This document shows positions 24,823 to 36,800 of a stretch of DNA of 64,000 bases, piece after piece. This stretch comes from Eudromia elegans. Taxonomy: Eukaryota > Chordata > Aves > Tinamiformes > Tinamidae. The DNA is taken from assembly GCA_003342815.1 (NCBI GenBank), contig PTEX01000031.1:2619984-2683983 (forward strand). Direction: 5' to 3'. The first letter of the stretch is position 1, and each line of letters starts with the position of its first letter. Position numbers and translations under genes: made by a program. The notes below the pieces were generated by a model. It ran no database searches, had not been told where the DNA came from, and saw nothing but the letters and a program-made list of their open reading frames with translations.

Positions 24823-27800
24823 GTGTGAGTTTGATTGCTGCTTTTAGTACTTGCACATCAAAATAATATGTACAGCCTTGGCATGCTGGTCAGGGTCAGC
24901 ATGTTTTCAATTTGCTTGTTCCTGAGACAGTGATTACTGCCAAAGGGCTCTTGAACAATTTCTTTTTTAAGAAGCAGCTGATACTAGACCTGATACCCAT
25001 GCAGATGGACTAAGTATTTGGGGGAAGAGAAATTGAAGATATTTCTCATGCTTCATTTCTTATTTCTTTTATTTGGCAGCTCTCTTCCCTGGAAACCTAT
25101 ACCAGTGCAAGGCAAAACAGCAATGACATCTTCCCTGAAATCTTCTCTTGTAATATAATAGATACACTTCCAGTGAAGCTTCCTGCAGCATCCTAGCTCC
25201 CAAAGTGATGTGAATTTGGTGAGTTATGCTGAGCAGTAGGTTTGAAATTAAGTAGGGAATTACCTAGGAAGCCAAAATGACAACACCAAGGGAGCCCAGT
25301 CCTGGGAGAAGGCTCGTTTTTAGTTGAAGAGCAGTTTCAGAGGTTCAGCTCTAATGACAATAGAGCAAATGAAGCTCTGTACTTTAAAGATTTTTGTTAG
25401 CCTCTCTGATGCTGAATTTCTCCAGAGGAATTCAGTATCTGAGTGATCAATAAGTATACTATTGATAGAAAGCGAGGGAAGGATGGATCATTAGAGGTTA
25501 GTTGATTTGTCCCTATTGCTGATCAGCTCAGCATCTCTTTACTACTTAAGAGTCACAGACAAAGACCGTAAAATTCATTTGGGAAAGAAGTATGATTTTG
25601 TTGGCTGGCTGAAATTTGTTTCTCCTAGTGTGGAAGAATATTAATTTCCAGAGCTGGTGTGAGGATCCTCTGCATGAGCAATCAAATTAGTCACTTCTAC
25701 TCTTTTTTTTTATGTAAAACAAGTGAGATGGATGGTTATATCTATGTGCAAATAAAACATTATTCACAAAGCTAAGAGGACTGCAGTTTCATGAGGCTGC
25801 CTGTGACACCCAGAATGTTGCTACTGCAAATTTGGTTCACTGACAGATTTTGCATCTTTTAGAACATTGTAATTCAACTTTTATGATACTATTGAGAGAG
25901 TTAAGGCCACAAGCTGAAGTAAAAAGCAATTAGAAGAAAAGCTGCCTGGGGAAAGTGAGGACCTCCAAGCATAAGGTGCGTGCTGTAGCCAAGCAGAGAA
26001 TCCAAAGCAACAGGGGAAACTGTAGTTCCTGCTGTTTGAAACATTCTGCATATGTTATTAACTTCCCATAGCCTCATAGTTAGAAAAACAATCCTCTTTT
26101 TAATATAAAAATTTCCATTGATAAAGTCATAACCATTAAATTGTTCCTCTCCTTGGTAAGCTTCACTCTTAATAACTTGAAATAGATGTTGGGAATGTGT
26201 GTGATTTGGGTTGCTTCAGGTTCAAGTGCTTGGATTCTACTTTAGATACTTCTGTTCGGCAAAGACATTCCCACCTCAGGTGTATTTTCCCTCTTCAGTT
26301 ACTTATGAGGTAACTTGAGTATCTTCTGTTTGATATTTTAGCTCACCAATGGATTTTTTTATCATTCTTGTTTCATAGTTTTACTCTGTCATGTCTAGAG
26401 AAGTTTTGCTAAAGTCTGAGTATATTTATTAAAAGCTCTTCCTGCATCAACCAGGCTTTATAATCTCACTAGGAATGTTGATGTTCTGATAAGATTTATA
26501 TTCTGCAAAGACTTTGTTGACCAGCGTTAACTGTAGCATGCACCTCTAAGTCTCTATTAATTGAATTAAATATGAGCTTTGCTGCTGTTTTTCCCATGTG
26601 GATGTCAGCTTGACAACTTCTGCCACTTTTTGACCTTCTTTCCCAAGCCTCTTACAGAACTAACAAATAACTAGTGTTCCAGTTTTCTGGAATTCTCTCC
26701 TATCCACAGGTTACTCAAAAGATCAATGCTAGCTGCCAAGAAAGTGCCTCAGCCAGCTGCTTTAAAATTCCTTAATGCAAATTACCCAGAACTTCTGATT
26801 TAAATATGTCTAACTACAATAGCTGTTGATTAATATCCTCTTTAGTTACAGCAGGAATAGAAAGTATATTACCATGATCATGAGAAATGCATCATCGTCT
26901 CCTCGCCACCAGCACAGAACAGATCTTTATTGGGTTCTTATGCATTTCCCTTTGGGATTAGACCCATTGGTCTCTTCCTGGGTTCTTTCCCTTCAGAAAT
27001 GTTTTTCTACAACTCTTTCCTTATTAATGTGTGGTCCATTCATTTCTAGGTTTGCTCGTCAATTTTCTAGAGTTTCTGTCCTCTTTTAATATCTGTCAGC
27101 TTTGGTTTCCTTTCCTTGTCTGTAAGGCTGACATTTATGGATGTATCAACTTCCTACCTCAGAGGTTTTCAGTTTATTATGCTAAGATTATCCTGGTTTG
27201 TTTCTATGCAGATACTGAAATAACATTCCTAAACAGTTCTAACAAAACTCTCATATTTTCTGCTTAATTTCATGACTGTTCAGTTTTTGCCTTTACAAAA
27301 CCAACCTTTACAAGGTATTGCTATATACTATATTAGATGCTATATTGGTTCAGGCTTCAATTTGCTTAAATATAAAAACATTAAATGAAACTTTGTGTTT
27401 CACTACTCAGACTGATATGAGAAGCTGCCATAAGAGCTTTCTTTTAGCCAAGAGCATTACAAAGATGAATAAAAATAGCTCGTAGAGCTGATATGTTCGC
27501 TCTTGACACTGAGGCCTTCCTCTCCAGTAAAGGATCCTCAGCTTTTCCATAGAGAAGATTGATGAGTTCAGCTAGGAAAAACGCCAGCCCACCATTCTTC
27601 ACCTTCCCATGGGACATGGCCACTTGCTGTAGCTGGACCCAGACCCAAATTCCCTCTTCCGCAAGGGCAGGATTACTGGGCAAGCCCTGTGATGAGGATG
27701 GGCTCTGGGGACTCTGCAAATTTCTCTGGCCCTAAAGGCTGCTCTGACATGAGGTTAACTGAAGGACACGGGGATAGCTCTGGAGACGGAAGATCCGAGC

Positions 27801-28954
27801 CAGGCCGCTCAGCGGATCCTGCTCTGCAGGTCTTGTTGTAGTGCTTTTGCTGGGACTCTGCAGGCAGAGGGAGAATGATGCTCTGCGTGTGCAGGTTTGG
27901 ACTCCTCACTGCTTCAGCCAAGGAAAGGGCAGATACTCCCTGCTCCTGCCTCTCTCCAAAGCCCAGTGTCACACTTTGGAAACTGGCTCTGTTTAGTTTG
28001 CTTCCCTGGACTATGTCTGCACACTGTGCTTTCTTCCTTGCACTTGTGTTTGAATCTTTTCCTCCCAGATGTTTTAATTGAAAATGGTTAACATGCAGCA
28101 CTTTCATTAAGTGATTAGCAGAAGCAATTAGGGCTGAGTTCAATAACTGTTATGCAGCTTGCAGGGGACCGAAACTGGCTCCCATCTTATCTTGAAACCT
28201 GCCTAGGGAAAAAGCCTTTTTCAGTAGCTCCTGCCCAGCGCAGCTCCTCTGCCCTCAAAAGTGTCAATGTTTGCCAGCAAAATAGCCAGCAACAGCAAAA
28301 CATCTTAATGAGGAGAAGACTCGAGCTCTGCACTGGGCTGGTAAGTCCCTCAGTGTGCCACCAAGTGACCTCTCCAGGACTCTGGTGCCACCACCTCCCT
28401 GGACCAGGCTGGGTTTGGAGGAGATGATGCTTGGGGCTTGCTGCAGGAGGGTCACTTGTGACTCCGGCCCATGTAATATGACCGAGGGTGTCATGGCACC
28501 CCAGGAGGGCGCCTCGCATTGAAATATCCCTTCCCAAATAACGCCTGTGTCTAACCATGCACACAAGTGTGAGCGATGGCACAAGGTGGCCAGTAAGTCA
28601 CACGGTCTCTGTAGAGCTGCTCTTCCCCATCCTCCTCCAAAGCAGGAGCAAAGAATTCTTTCCACTTTAGACTGTGAGCTTAAATACTATATATATATGT
28701 ATAAAAGCCTTTGACATGCGATGTTGTATTTTATAAAAGCAAAGGGAATATATTGAAGAAGTGCCAAATTTTCTCCTCCTCTGTCCTCCTCCTTTTACTA
28801 GGCACCTATTGCAGAGCTGGGAATATTCCCTCCTGGTAGCTTGGCATTCATGTTAATTTGCTTTTGAGATGGCACGTGAGCCATAAAAAAGAAAGAAAAG
28901 TTACAGCAAATTAATAACTCTCCTCTGCTGAATATGTTATTTCTGTTAAAATTT
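24823..28954. other. Unique DNA, no gene recognised
   Basis: Mostly AT-rich to about 27400, then more GC-rich. A TA tract lies at 28687-28702. Open frames of 130-156 codons at 27673-28143 and 28187-28665 (minus) overlap others on the plus strand and contain no recognised domain. A weak SINE-like stretch near 26620-26660 was not strong enough to call. Confidence 0.4.
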
Positions 28955-29570
28955 CAAAAGGGTTTGAAGTGACAGTAAAGCGTAGTCTTTTTTTAGAATG
29001 GTTTCCATAACACTACACAAGAGTTGCCAATGGCACTAATGCCTTTTCATACACACAGAGCTATTTAGCTGACAACAGTGTTTAAGCCATTAAACATGAT
29101 AATATTGCAACTGTTATGCAATGTTAAAACTCTTTCCTAAAAGCAGTATTTGGTGTTTTAAGCTGAAAGTCGGCATTTGTTCCATATTCATTTATATTTT
29201 CTTTATTAGAAATGTATAATTTAATGTAATATTCAAGGCCCTTAGGATATACACTCTGTTACCTATAAAACATTCATGCACAGTGAACACTTTTTTGGTG
29301 CCAGTTCTTGGCTTTGTACATCTGCTATACAATGCTGAGTATTCTAACAACATGCCTTAATTGAGTTTAGGTGTTTGAGTCATTTATTTAAATTTGGTAG
29401 TGTGAATAATTTATTTCAATTTACATTTTAATTATTTTACCCACTTTTTTGGGAGTAACCTCATTTTCTAGCTTCTAAAAAAAATAATCAGCATATGTTT
29501 ACTGCAGCAGCATTCACACTTACTAAATTCTGGGGAGTTTACTTCCAAACTGAGAAAAACTAATGAATTA
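28955..29570. promoter_or_regulatory. AT-rich block, possible conserved non-coding element
   Basis: About 600 bp of AT-rich, repeat-free sequence contains many ATTTA, TTAAT, TTTAATTATTTT and CATTCATGC motifs and no long homopolymer. The texture resembles developmental enhancers conserved across vertebrates. The call rests on composition and motif content only and could be wrong. Confidence 0.3.
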
Positions 29571-32500
29571 TTCATATATTGGGCATTAGCAGGAATTAAA
29601 TTAGGATGCCTAGGCTTGAAAGAAACCTGACCTAATATCCAATGGTCCCTAGAAGCCCCTCAGGATCTCTCATCTGCCTTGCTGAGCTGGACTAACCTCT
29701 GCTTGAGAATGGCCAAATATGAAAGTTTCTGCCAGCAACAAGGGCTTCCATAAAATTATTTATATTTATAATTGAAGAGTGTGTTGCCACATCATGTATG
29801 ACATGGATGTTCTTGTGGTGGGGGTCTGTCTTTTCCAGGACCATTTTTAGCAAAAAAGAAGAAACATTTCATGTTTCCCTAATCTACTTGGTGCAAATGG
29901 ACCAAGCCAAGCATTTCTTTACCACATGCCTAACAAAGTTAAGGGCTAGGAGATGCATTTGATTTCTGACCTGTGCTCATTTTGCTTAGGGACTTCACAA
30001 GGGAGGGAACAGGGACACGTGCCCTCTGAGGAGTATTTTGTGATGTCTTTGTGTCACCTTTGATCACTCAGAGGTGACAAATGTGCTCTGAGAGCAGCTG
30101 GAAGTGCCTCTGCTGCCCCGTGCAGTGAACTGGCAGTGAATTTCCCAGGGAAACCTCAAAGAAGGCCAAGAGGGGCAAGCCCGAGGGGTTTATGGCCTCA
30201 GAAAGGCTTTTGATTTGGTGGGAAAGCAGCAGTAATTTGAAAAGTGCTATTTATTTACTTACGAATTAGCAAAAGCTAGTTAATCCTTCTCTGAACTGTC
30301 AGATTCCTTTAAAAGCAGGTCAAGGAAATAGAGATACTCCAAAACAAGGGAAAAAGTATGAAATTGATTCAAACTTGCAAAGTTTTAATCAGTTTTAGTG
30401 CTAAGCCAGTAGTGGAAGCTGCAGAGCTGAGGGTCTCACTGGAGTGCCCAAGTTTCATCGTTTTCCACCCTTTCCGAGTTGTCAGGATGCAAGGGGAGCG
30501 TCCATGGTCTACGTGGAGCCGCTGCTGTTCCCTTACCAGGGATAGAAATCTCAGATGCTCTCGGGAAAGCAGGTCAGTTCACATGGGTGACTTCACCCAG
30601 TCTTTGTGCTGCTTCCTGGGCAGTTGTTTTAAGTTTTGCTCTGTCAGCCCCCTAGGTTAACCCCTGGGCTGGACCTGCCCAGGTGCACACTCAGCTGCAA
30701 GGCTGCAGCCCTCAGGGCTCGCTGCCTTAACCCCTGCAGAGCCGCTGCCCTTCTGAGAACAGTTCCGCTGCTGCGGACAGCAATCAATCGCGGTTGCTCA
30801 TCCATGGCCCAGTGTAGCAATTGGTTCACTAAAAGCATCTGTAACAGTTCTCTCCAGCTCTTTATGGGGTTACTTGTGCGTTCAGCCTCAGGGCCTGGCT
30901 GAGTCTTAACGTTAAGACATCCAGCGTGATCTGATTTTGGAAGAGCTTTGTGCCGAAGCAAGCTCTCTGCAGTCTGAGAGCAGCTATTGCAGAGCATCCC
31001 TCCCCACGACTGCTGCCTCTGCAGATCCCAGCGTGCTGCCAGGAGAGGCACTGGCCCCGTTTTACGGATGCCTGTCAGCGAGCGAGGTGGCTCAAGTGCT
31101 TTTACAAGCACAAAAAGATGTGTTCGGCAAAGGGCAGTAAAACTGCTCAGCAGTGAGTATGTAAAGACTTTTCTTTAGCAGTAAAGTCAGTTTGTGACAT
31201 TATGGCATCAGTCTTGAATGCAGGTGTGCATAAACACATACACCTGCATGTCTTTAGTCATCACTTGTTATGTTTTTATCGTCTTTTCCAAGTACTGTGT
31301 AACTTTAAGCAAAAATATGCTCACTATTTTCAGCATGAACATCTTCATTTCATGGATTACTATATGTGCATATATATGTTATTCAGCACTTTCTATTTTT
31401 ATTCATGCATACCTTCCCACACATGCAAATGCACTCTGAGATGCTATGATCTCCCTGGTTCTCTCGATCTATGGCTACATAAACGTTTCTCTATGTAAAT
31501 AAATTTCACTCCGTTTTCCTTTAAGATGTAATTTTTTTTTCAAATTCACTTTTACTGCTAAATATAGCACATAATGACCCCTCCATAAATGAACGCCTTG
31601 AGAATGGGAGAGGGTAAGCCGGAGAGGATGGTGATAAAAAGCCTTCATCCTTTAGCTACAACAAACTCCTTGAGCATCTTCCCTTTGTCTGTTGATAGAG
31701 ACACTGTTCCAGGCTGGCTGCTTTCTCAGCTGCAGGAGAAGACCCAGCTCAGCAGAAGTGGGGATGGGAACAGCCTGCAACCCAGGGGCTTTTCCTGTGG
31801 TGGTGGGTCGGGACCATTGTCCCAGTTGACACTGGGCACCGTGGCTTTCCAGGACTAAATCTCATTCTGTGCAGAGACCTAATGGAGGAGGTGCCGCTGC
31901 TGGGGGCAGCCACCTGGGCTGACTCAAGGGCATCTTCTTGTTGGGGAAAGCTTCATCTGGCTCCTTATTTATCCTTATTGTTATCCTACAACAAGAGATG
32001 TGTCTGGTTCTCACTGCAGCAGTTCCAGCAAGGGAACTGATGAGCTTGGCAGGTGGCTAAATGCCGTGTTGAACCTGAGCTGTGTTAGATCCCGTGTGAT
32101 GCCTTGAGCCACGTGCTCCCTGACAGAGCAGCTCTTTGCTCAGGCCCTTGCAAACCGCTGTCCTCAAATCTGCGATGCCAACGACAGATGCATCTTTGTG
32201 GTGATGACAGGGTGTAGCACAGAGCTGCCTGTGAGCTGTGCCCAATACACAGAGTGCAGAGGGGCCCATCTTTCAGCCTCGTGGGCGTCAGAGCTCTATG
32301 AGGACTACAAATAGTTTTTAGACAGCATGACTTTATTTTGAGGACCACAAGCAGAAGACCTTCCAGAAAGCTAGGTAGAATGTTCTCAACTGACACTGAT
32401 TATTTACCATATGAAAAGCTTGAATTTTGACCAAGGAGTTAACTATATATATCTTGAAAAAAAATCTTGAAAATGAGCATCAAATGTTGAAAAAACAATT

Positions 32501-33074
32501 CCTCTCAATTTGAAATACTTCATTTGACATAATGTATTAAGTTTTTTTATATTTTGGTCCAAATTCTTTGGCATTTGGTAGACAATTCTGAGTCTAGTTC
32601 TTTGTCCTGTTGCACTTCCATGCAATATTAGATATACACAGCTGGTAAGTCAGTGATAGGAGTGCGAGAAGGGGAAGTTACTGATGGAAGTATTTGAAAA
32701 GGAAGTTACATGTTTGCCTTTGTTTGACTGTGAGGACCTTTTCAAGAGCAGATTTATTCCAGATAAGGATTTGTATGAGGACTGTCTTACTCGATGGCTC
32801 TGCACCTACCCCTGTTTCCCTCCTCCTTTGCACGGTGCATGTGTTGGAGAAGGCTTGCAACACACTTTTCCTCTAAGCCTCCTCTGCCAGAAACAGGATA
32901 TTAACTGCTTCTCAATAAAGCAGGTTCTGCTTGTTGTTCAGTACACTTTGTAGCCGTCAGCCCTGTTCTAAAGTCTTGCAGGAGCTGTGTTCTTGAGTGA
33001 GCATCTGTGATTTGTATAGAGGAGGAAGAAGTTATTAAAAATACATCAGAGGAAAGAAGAGACGCTAACTTTGG
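29571..33074. other. Unique DNA, no gene recognised
   Basis: A small imperfect fold-back lies at 30048-30081. A GC-richer patch at 30640-31140 carries a 155-codon minus-strand frame overlapped by several plus-strand frames; no product is recognised. The remainder shows no repeat or gene. Confidence 0.4.
30048..30081. repeat. Small imperfect hairpin
   Basis: TTTGTGTCACCTTTGA pairs with TCAGAGGTGACAAA downstream, with a two-base bulge, one mismatch and a short loop. The stem is short and may be chance. Confidence 0.5.
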
Positions 33075-33170
33075 AGTAGTCTAGTGGTTGGAGACCTGTC
33101 AGCTGAACTTCTAACCCTCATTACTGGCTCCTTCCCATTGCTGAAGTTAATTTTCTTTACACAATTCTTG
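33075..33170 (+). mobile_element. MIR-like SINE head and body remnant
   Basis: It begins with GTAGTCTAGTGGTTGGAG, very close to the tRNA-derived head of amniote MIR-type SINEs (TAGTCTAGTGGTTAGAG). ACTTCTAACC and ACTGGCTCC follow at the expected spacing. Later sequence decays beyond recognition. A functional tRNA is excluded because no cloverleaf or TTCGA box follows. Confidence 0.5.
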
Positions 33171-34254
33171 CCAGGCCCTGCTCTGGCACTGCAGCCTGGT
33201 CTTTTCACTTGATTAGTGGCTTTCATTCAGGGTCTCTGCTGGGTGGGAGTTGAAGCTGGGGAGTGAGAGGAGGTGATTGGGGAACTAGTGCTGCTTTCCC
33301 ATCTGGATTCCAGCAGGACATTCTGGACGAAGCCTATCCATCGTGGAAAAAGGTTTAGCAGCACTGCAAGAGCCAAGGAAAGCATATGTTTTCTTCCCAC
33401 CTGTGTTATGAATCCAGTCCCTTGCTCTGAGGCTATGCTCTTGTTCATAGCAGCCTCCTTGAGAGGCGCAAGAGGAGCTCTGGCATCAGCTGCAACGGAT
33501 GGGAGCCATTTCACACAGGCTTGAGGAGGCTGTTCCTGGGCTAAGGGGCAGGATCTCATCCCAGTCACTGCAGTGTAAATCCGGAAGAGCCCATGCAAGC
33601 TTTAATCCAAGCTCTTCCTGCGTCCCCATGAGGAACGAGTGGGAACCCCTCAGTCCTCTGCGTGCCCTGGCCCTTCCTTGCTCGCTGTGGTGAAGCTCCC
33701 CACACAGGACCTTTTGCCAGCCCCACTGCTGTCTAAGAGCCACCCGAGGCCCCTCGTGCAGCAGCCGCTGTGCTGCCGCTGGAAGCAAGGAGCACGTTTC
33801 ACCTTGCCTTTTAATTTTGATCGGGAACGACTGCTCATTCTCATGTATCACTGTACAATCGATCTGGAATGTGAAATTCATTCCAAGTAAATAATGAACA
33901 TCCAAATTAGTGCAAGTGTAATGGAAGGAGCGTTAACTCATTGCAAACGTTCACATTCTCCTGGTCTGAGTGGAAGGCTGCTAGAGATGCTGAGTGCTTT
34001 TAAATCACTACATGGTGCTCTCTTATTCAACACCACAGTTTTCAGCCCCATATCGCATTATTACCATTGTTGTCCTTTAGGGGTTGATGTTAATGATGAC
34101 TGAAAGATCTTAATGAGTGCGTGCCTTGAATAAGCTCTTTATACACCTTATAAAATAATTACCGACATTTTATTGAGAACTCCACAGGACCAAGCTCACA
34201 AAAGCAGTCGGGGGTGCCAGTTTAATATGATACGGTACACTGCTTTACTCAAAT
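33171..34254. other. Unique DNA, no gene recognised
   Basis: The region is moderately GC-rich. Open frames on both strands (33227-33598 and 33486-33905 minus; 33273-33524 plus) overlap each other and show no conserved domain. Confidence 0.4.
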
Positions 34255-34300
34255 AAGGCCTGATCCTACACAAGTTCACCTTCATGACCACGGAGGACAG
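34255..34300. repeat. Possible old amniote fold-back repeat
   Basis: The phrase AAGGCCTGATCCTACACAAG resembles the start (GGGCCTGATCCTGCA...) of small palindromic repeats common in turtle and crocodile genomes. The second arm is not recognisable here, so the call is weak. Confidence 0.25.
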
Positions 34301-34841
34301 CAGAACTGCACCCACCGCCGCTGAGCACGAGGCTGACGAAGAGCCTCGATCCTGAGGTGCCAAACAGCAGCAACTGCATTTCAGCATCACAAAACATCCT
34401 CTGGGACTGGAGGTGATCTTGTATGGCAGGAGAACTAAGTATCTTGTCGATAGCATGTTAAGCATTCTTCAAACCATACTTAAAACCAGCAAATGCCTTT
34501 TTCTTGTCTTGTTTCCATCCAACCTGGATCAAAACTGGAGATCTATTAAAGAAAGGATAAAAGATATTCACAAGAGAATGACCCACCCTGTCTTCTGAGA
34601 TGCAACAAGCATCTGCCTTTACCAGCACATAGCAGCAGCTTTTCCCTCTGTATGGGCTCTAGAAAGGTCTTAAATAGGTATGAAGACTAACTGAGGTGCC
34701 TACTAAGTGTGTGGTGGGATGACGGGAGCGTTTTGGGATTCTGCAAGGGAAACGGTCCTGTGATTAATTTGCTTTTAATACAGTTGGGTGGGAAACTCAA
34801 ATTTGGAAATTTATTTCTCATCTCCAACAAAAAGCTTTCTG

Positions 34842-35103
34842 ATCACAGAGTCACAAGATGGTTGAGGTTGGAAGGGACCTCTAGAAATCATCTAGTCCAA
34901 CCCCCTGCTCCAACAGGGACACCCAGAGCATGGGGCACAGGGTGGCATCCAGGTGGGTTTGGAAGATCTCCAGAGCAGGAGCTTCCACAGCCTCTCTGGG
35001 CAGCCTCTTCCAGGGCTCTGCCACCCTCACAGGAAAGAAGTTCTCCCTCACATGGAACCTCCTGTGTGTCAACTTATGCCCGTTACCCCTTGATCTATCA
35101 TGG
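34842..35103 (-). mobile_element. CR1 LINE, 3' end fragment
   Basis: Read on the minus strand, this is a 5'-truncated CR1 copy. It encodes the conserved end of ORF2 ([18 protein letters not shown], then LPREAVEAPALEIFQTHLDA), followed by the 3' untranslated region with TCCAACCCCC and GGAAGGGACCTCTAG on the plus strand. It ends in two degenerate octamers (34842-34859). CR1 moves by target-primed reverse transcription, and such short 3' pieces are its usual state in birds. This fragment retains an open frame over the ORF2 tail but has no RT catalytic core, so it cannot move by itself. Confidence 0.93.
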
Positions 35104-36509
35104 AGGAAATGTTCTTCAAGTTTTAACAAAATAAAAGGAACAAGTCCAAATGAAATGCTCCCACATGCTTTGACTGTTATGAAAAATCATTTACTGGATG
35201 AAATAAAAGCCCTTGTGAAAACTTTTTCAGCTAGTGCCAGTTTTTAATTATTATTATAATTAAATTATTATTTATATAGCAGAAATACTCAAGGAGCTCA
35301 TCATTTCAAAATATACCCTTCAACAGAATGTGTCTCTTTTACTAATGGTCATATGAAAAGTCTTTTCAAAACACTTACTGAACATGTGCAAGAAATATGT
35401 GTCAGATCCCGCAGGGGCCAGTGTGTCAGCGAAGCTCTTTGCCTTTTCTCTCAGGGTCTCTCTCCCAGGTCAAAGCAGGAATATTGTAATTACTGATAAA
35501 ATCTGAGCTGCAGTTGGCTGGACCAAAATAACCAAGGAACCCAGATCCCAAACTCTTTTGTGGGAGAAATTCCAAATTTTGTGTCAGCACAAAGTCAATG
35601 TAAAAAAATCATGGAGAGATGGGGGAAAAAAAGGGAAGATGACAAAAAGTTTGGGATATTCTTTCTCTGCTTTATGGCAGAGCAAGGTTTCTGTAAAGAT
35701 TTCTGAACCTTTATAGTACATTGGTGTCATATTTTCCAATTTTTGCTTTGCAGTCATGGAAGTGAAGAATACGTTATCTATCTTATCACTGAAATTAGGC
35801 TTTCAAAATCATTAAATGTTGGAATAGAACCAGGATAAAGGAAACACAGTCAGTCCTGCCCTTGCTCCATGAGAGGACAACTTTCACAGGAGGGCCGTTG
35901 TTCATCAGAGGAATCTGCTCCTACTGGGAAAGAAATGGCTGGTAGAGACTAGGGCGGTTACATGTTTTTGCTCCAAAAAATTACTACTTGTCTCTATAAA
36001 GTAAAATAAACAGCCGCAGCTGAACAAGTAGCAAAAAGTTTAGATGATAAAGAAAATGCCAGCTGAAAAAAATTGGGATGTTCAAGTAAAATTAGGGGCA
36101 ATCATCTCCCATGGCTTGCCCTTACTCTCTAGTTTACAGTGAGGAGACAAAATGAACCGCGGGAGGGAAGGAAGACGGCACTGAGGACACCAGCCCTCCA
36201 CCCAGATGGTGTCTCAACCCATGGACATCTACCATGGGTTCAGCTAGGGTGGCACTCGACACACCTGCAGCTCTGGGGTCTCAACACCGACCTCTGGACC
36301 CAACATCTGCCCGTGTGGTCCCTGACCTTGTGCACGTTCAGCGTCAGGGCAGGGTGACACTCACGTGTCCGTCTGCTGTTTCTAATCAGGAAGCCTATGA
36401 GCTCACCTGGAAATGGTTTCATCAGGCTGGTGTGGGTCAGTGCTCGGTGTAATCCGGCATAACACAACTGTCATCACGTTTTGATTCCCCTGCCCAGCAC
36501 CTCCTGGTT
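35104..36509. other. Unique DNA, no gene recognised
   Basis: The stretch is AT-rich with several short A-runs. Nothing is recognised as coding, and no repeat beyond the adjacent CR1 is seen. Confidence 0.45.
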
Positions 36510-36800
36510 TTAATCGTCAAAAAAACCCTTGATGAAACAGCTGCTTAGACTTAATTAAACAACAGCATTATATAAACATGTTCCTTTGTTTTGCTGGCTT
36601 AGCGACGCATTTTTCTTCAAAAGCATTTCTGCCAAAGCTGGCCTTGCTGCCCCTTGACTTGTCTTTACTCCAATTACCACTCCAGTTTAGCTGATTAATT
36701 TGTAGCCACTGGCAAACATGCACAGTTGGCAGGACATCATTCCATTTCAGTGACAAGCACTATAAAAAGATCATTATTTTCATTAGCATAAATAACTGCA
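36510..36800. promoter_or_regulatory. Possible conserved non-coding element
   Basis: The block carries TTAATTAAAC, a SOX-like CCTTTGTTTTG, GATTAATTTG and a CATTAGCATAAATAACTGC stretch in repeat-free DNA. The motif mix suggests an enhancer-like element. No conservation data are available, so this remains an inference. Confidence 0.27.

Noticed and set aside
26620-26660. SINE-like phrase CTGCCACTTTTTGACCTTCT
   Set aside because: It has a few MIR-like words but no supporting head or tail. The match is too weak to call.
29580-29720. Possible CR1-like 3' untranslated sequence
   Set aside because: There are only vague word similarities such as CCTAATATCCAATGG, with no octamers or ORF2 tail.
30644-31140. 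155-codon minus frame over several plus frames
   Set aside because: It is composition-driven and overlapping. No motif, splice context or family is recognised.
33075-33170. Possible tRNA gene at the TAGTCTAGTGGTT phrase
   Set aside because: Only the head of a SINE is present, with no full cloverleaf and no TTCGA box at the right spacing.
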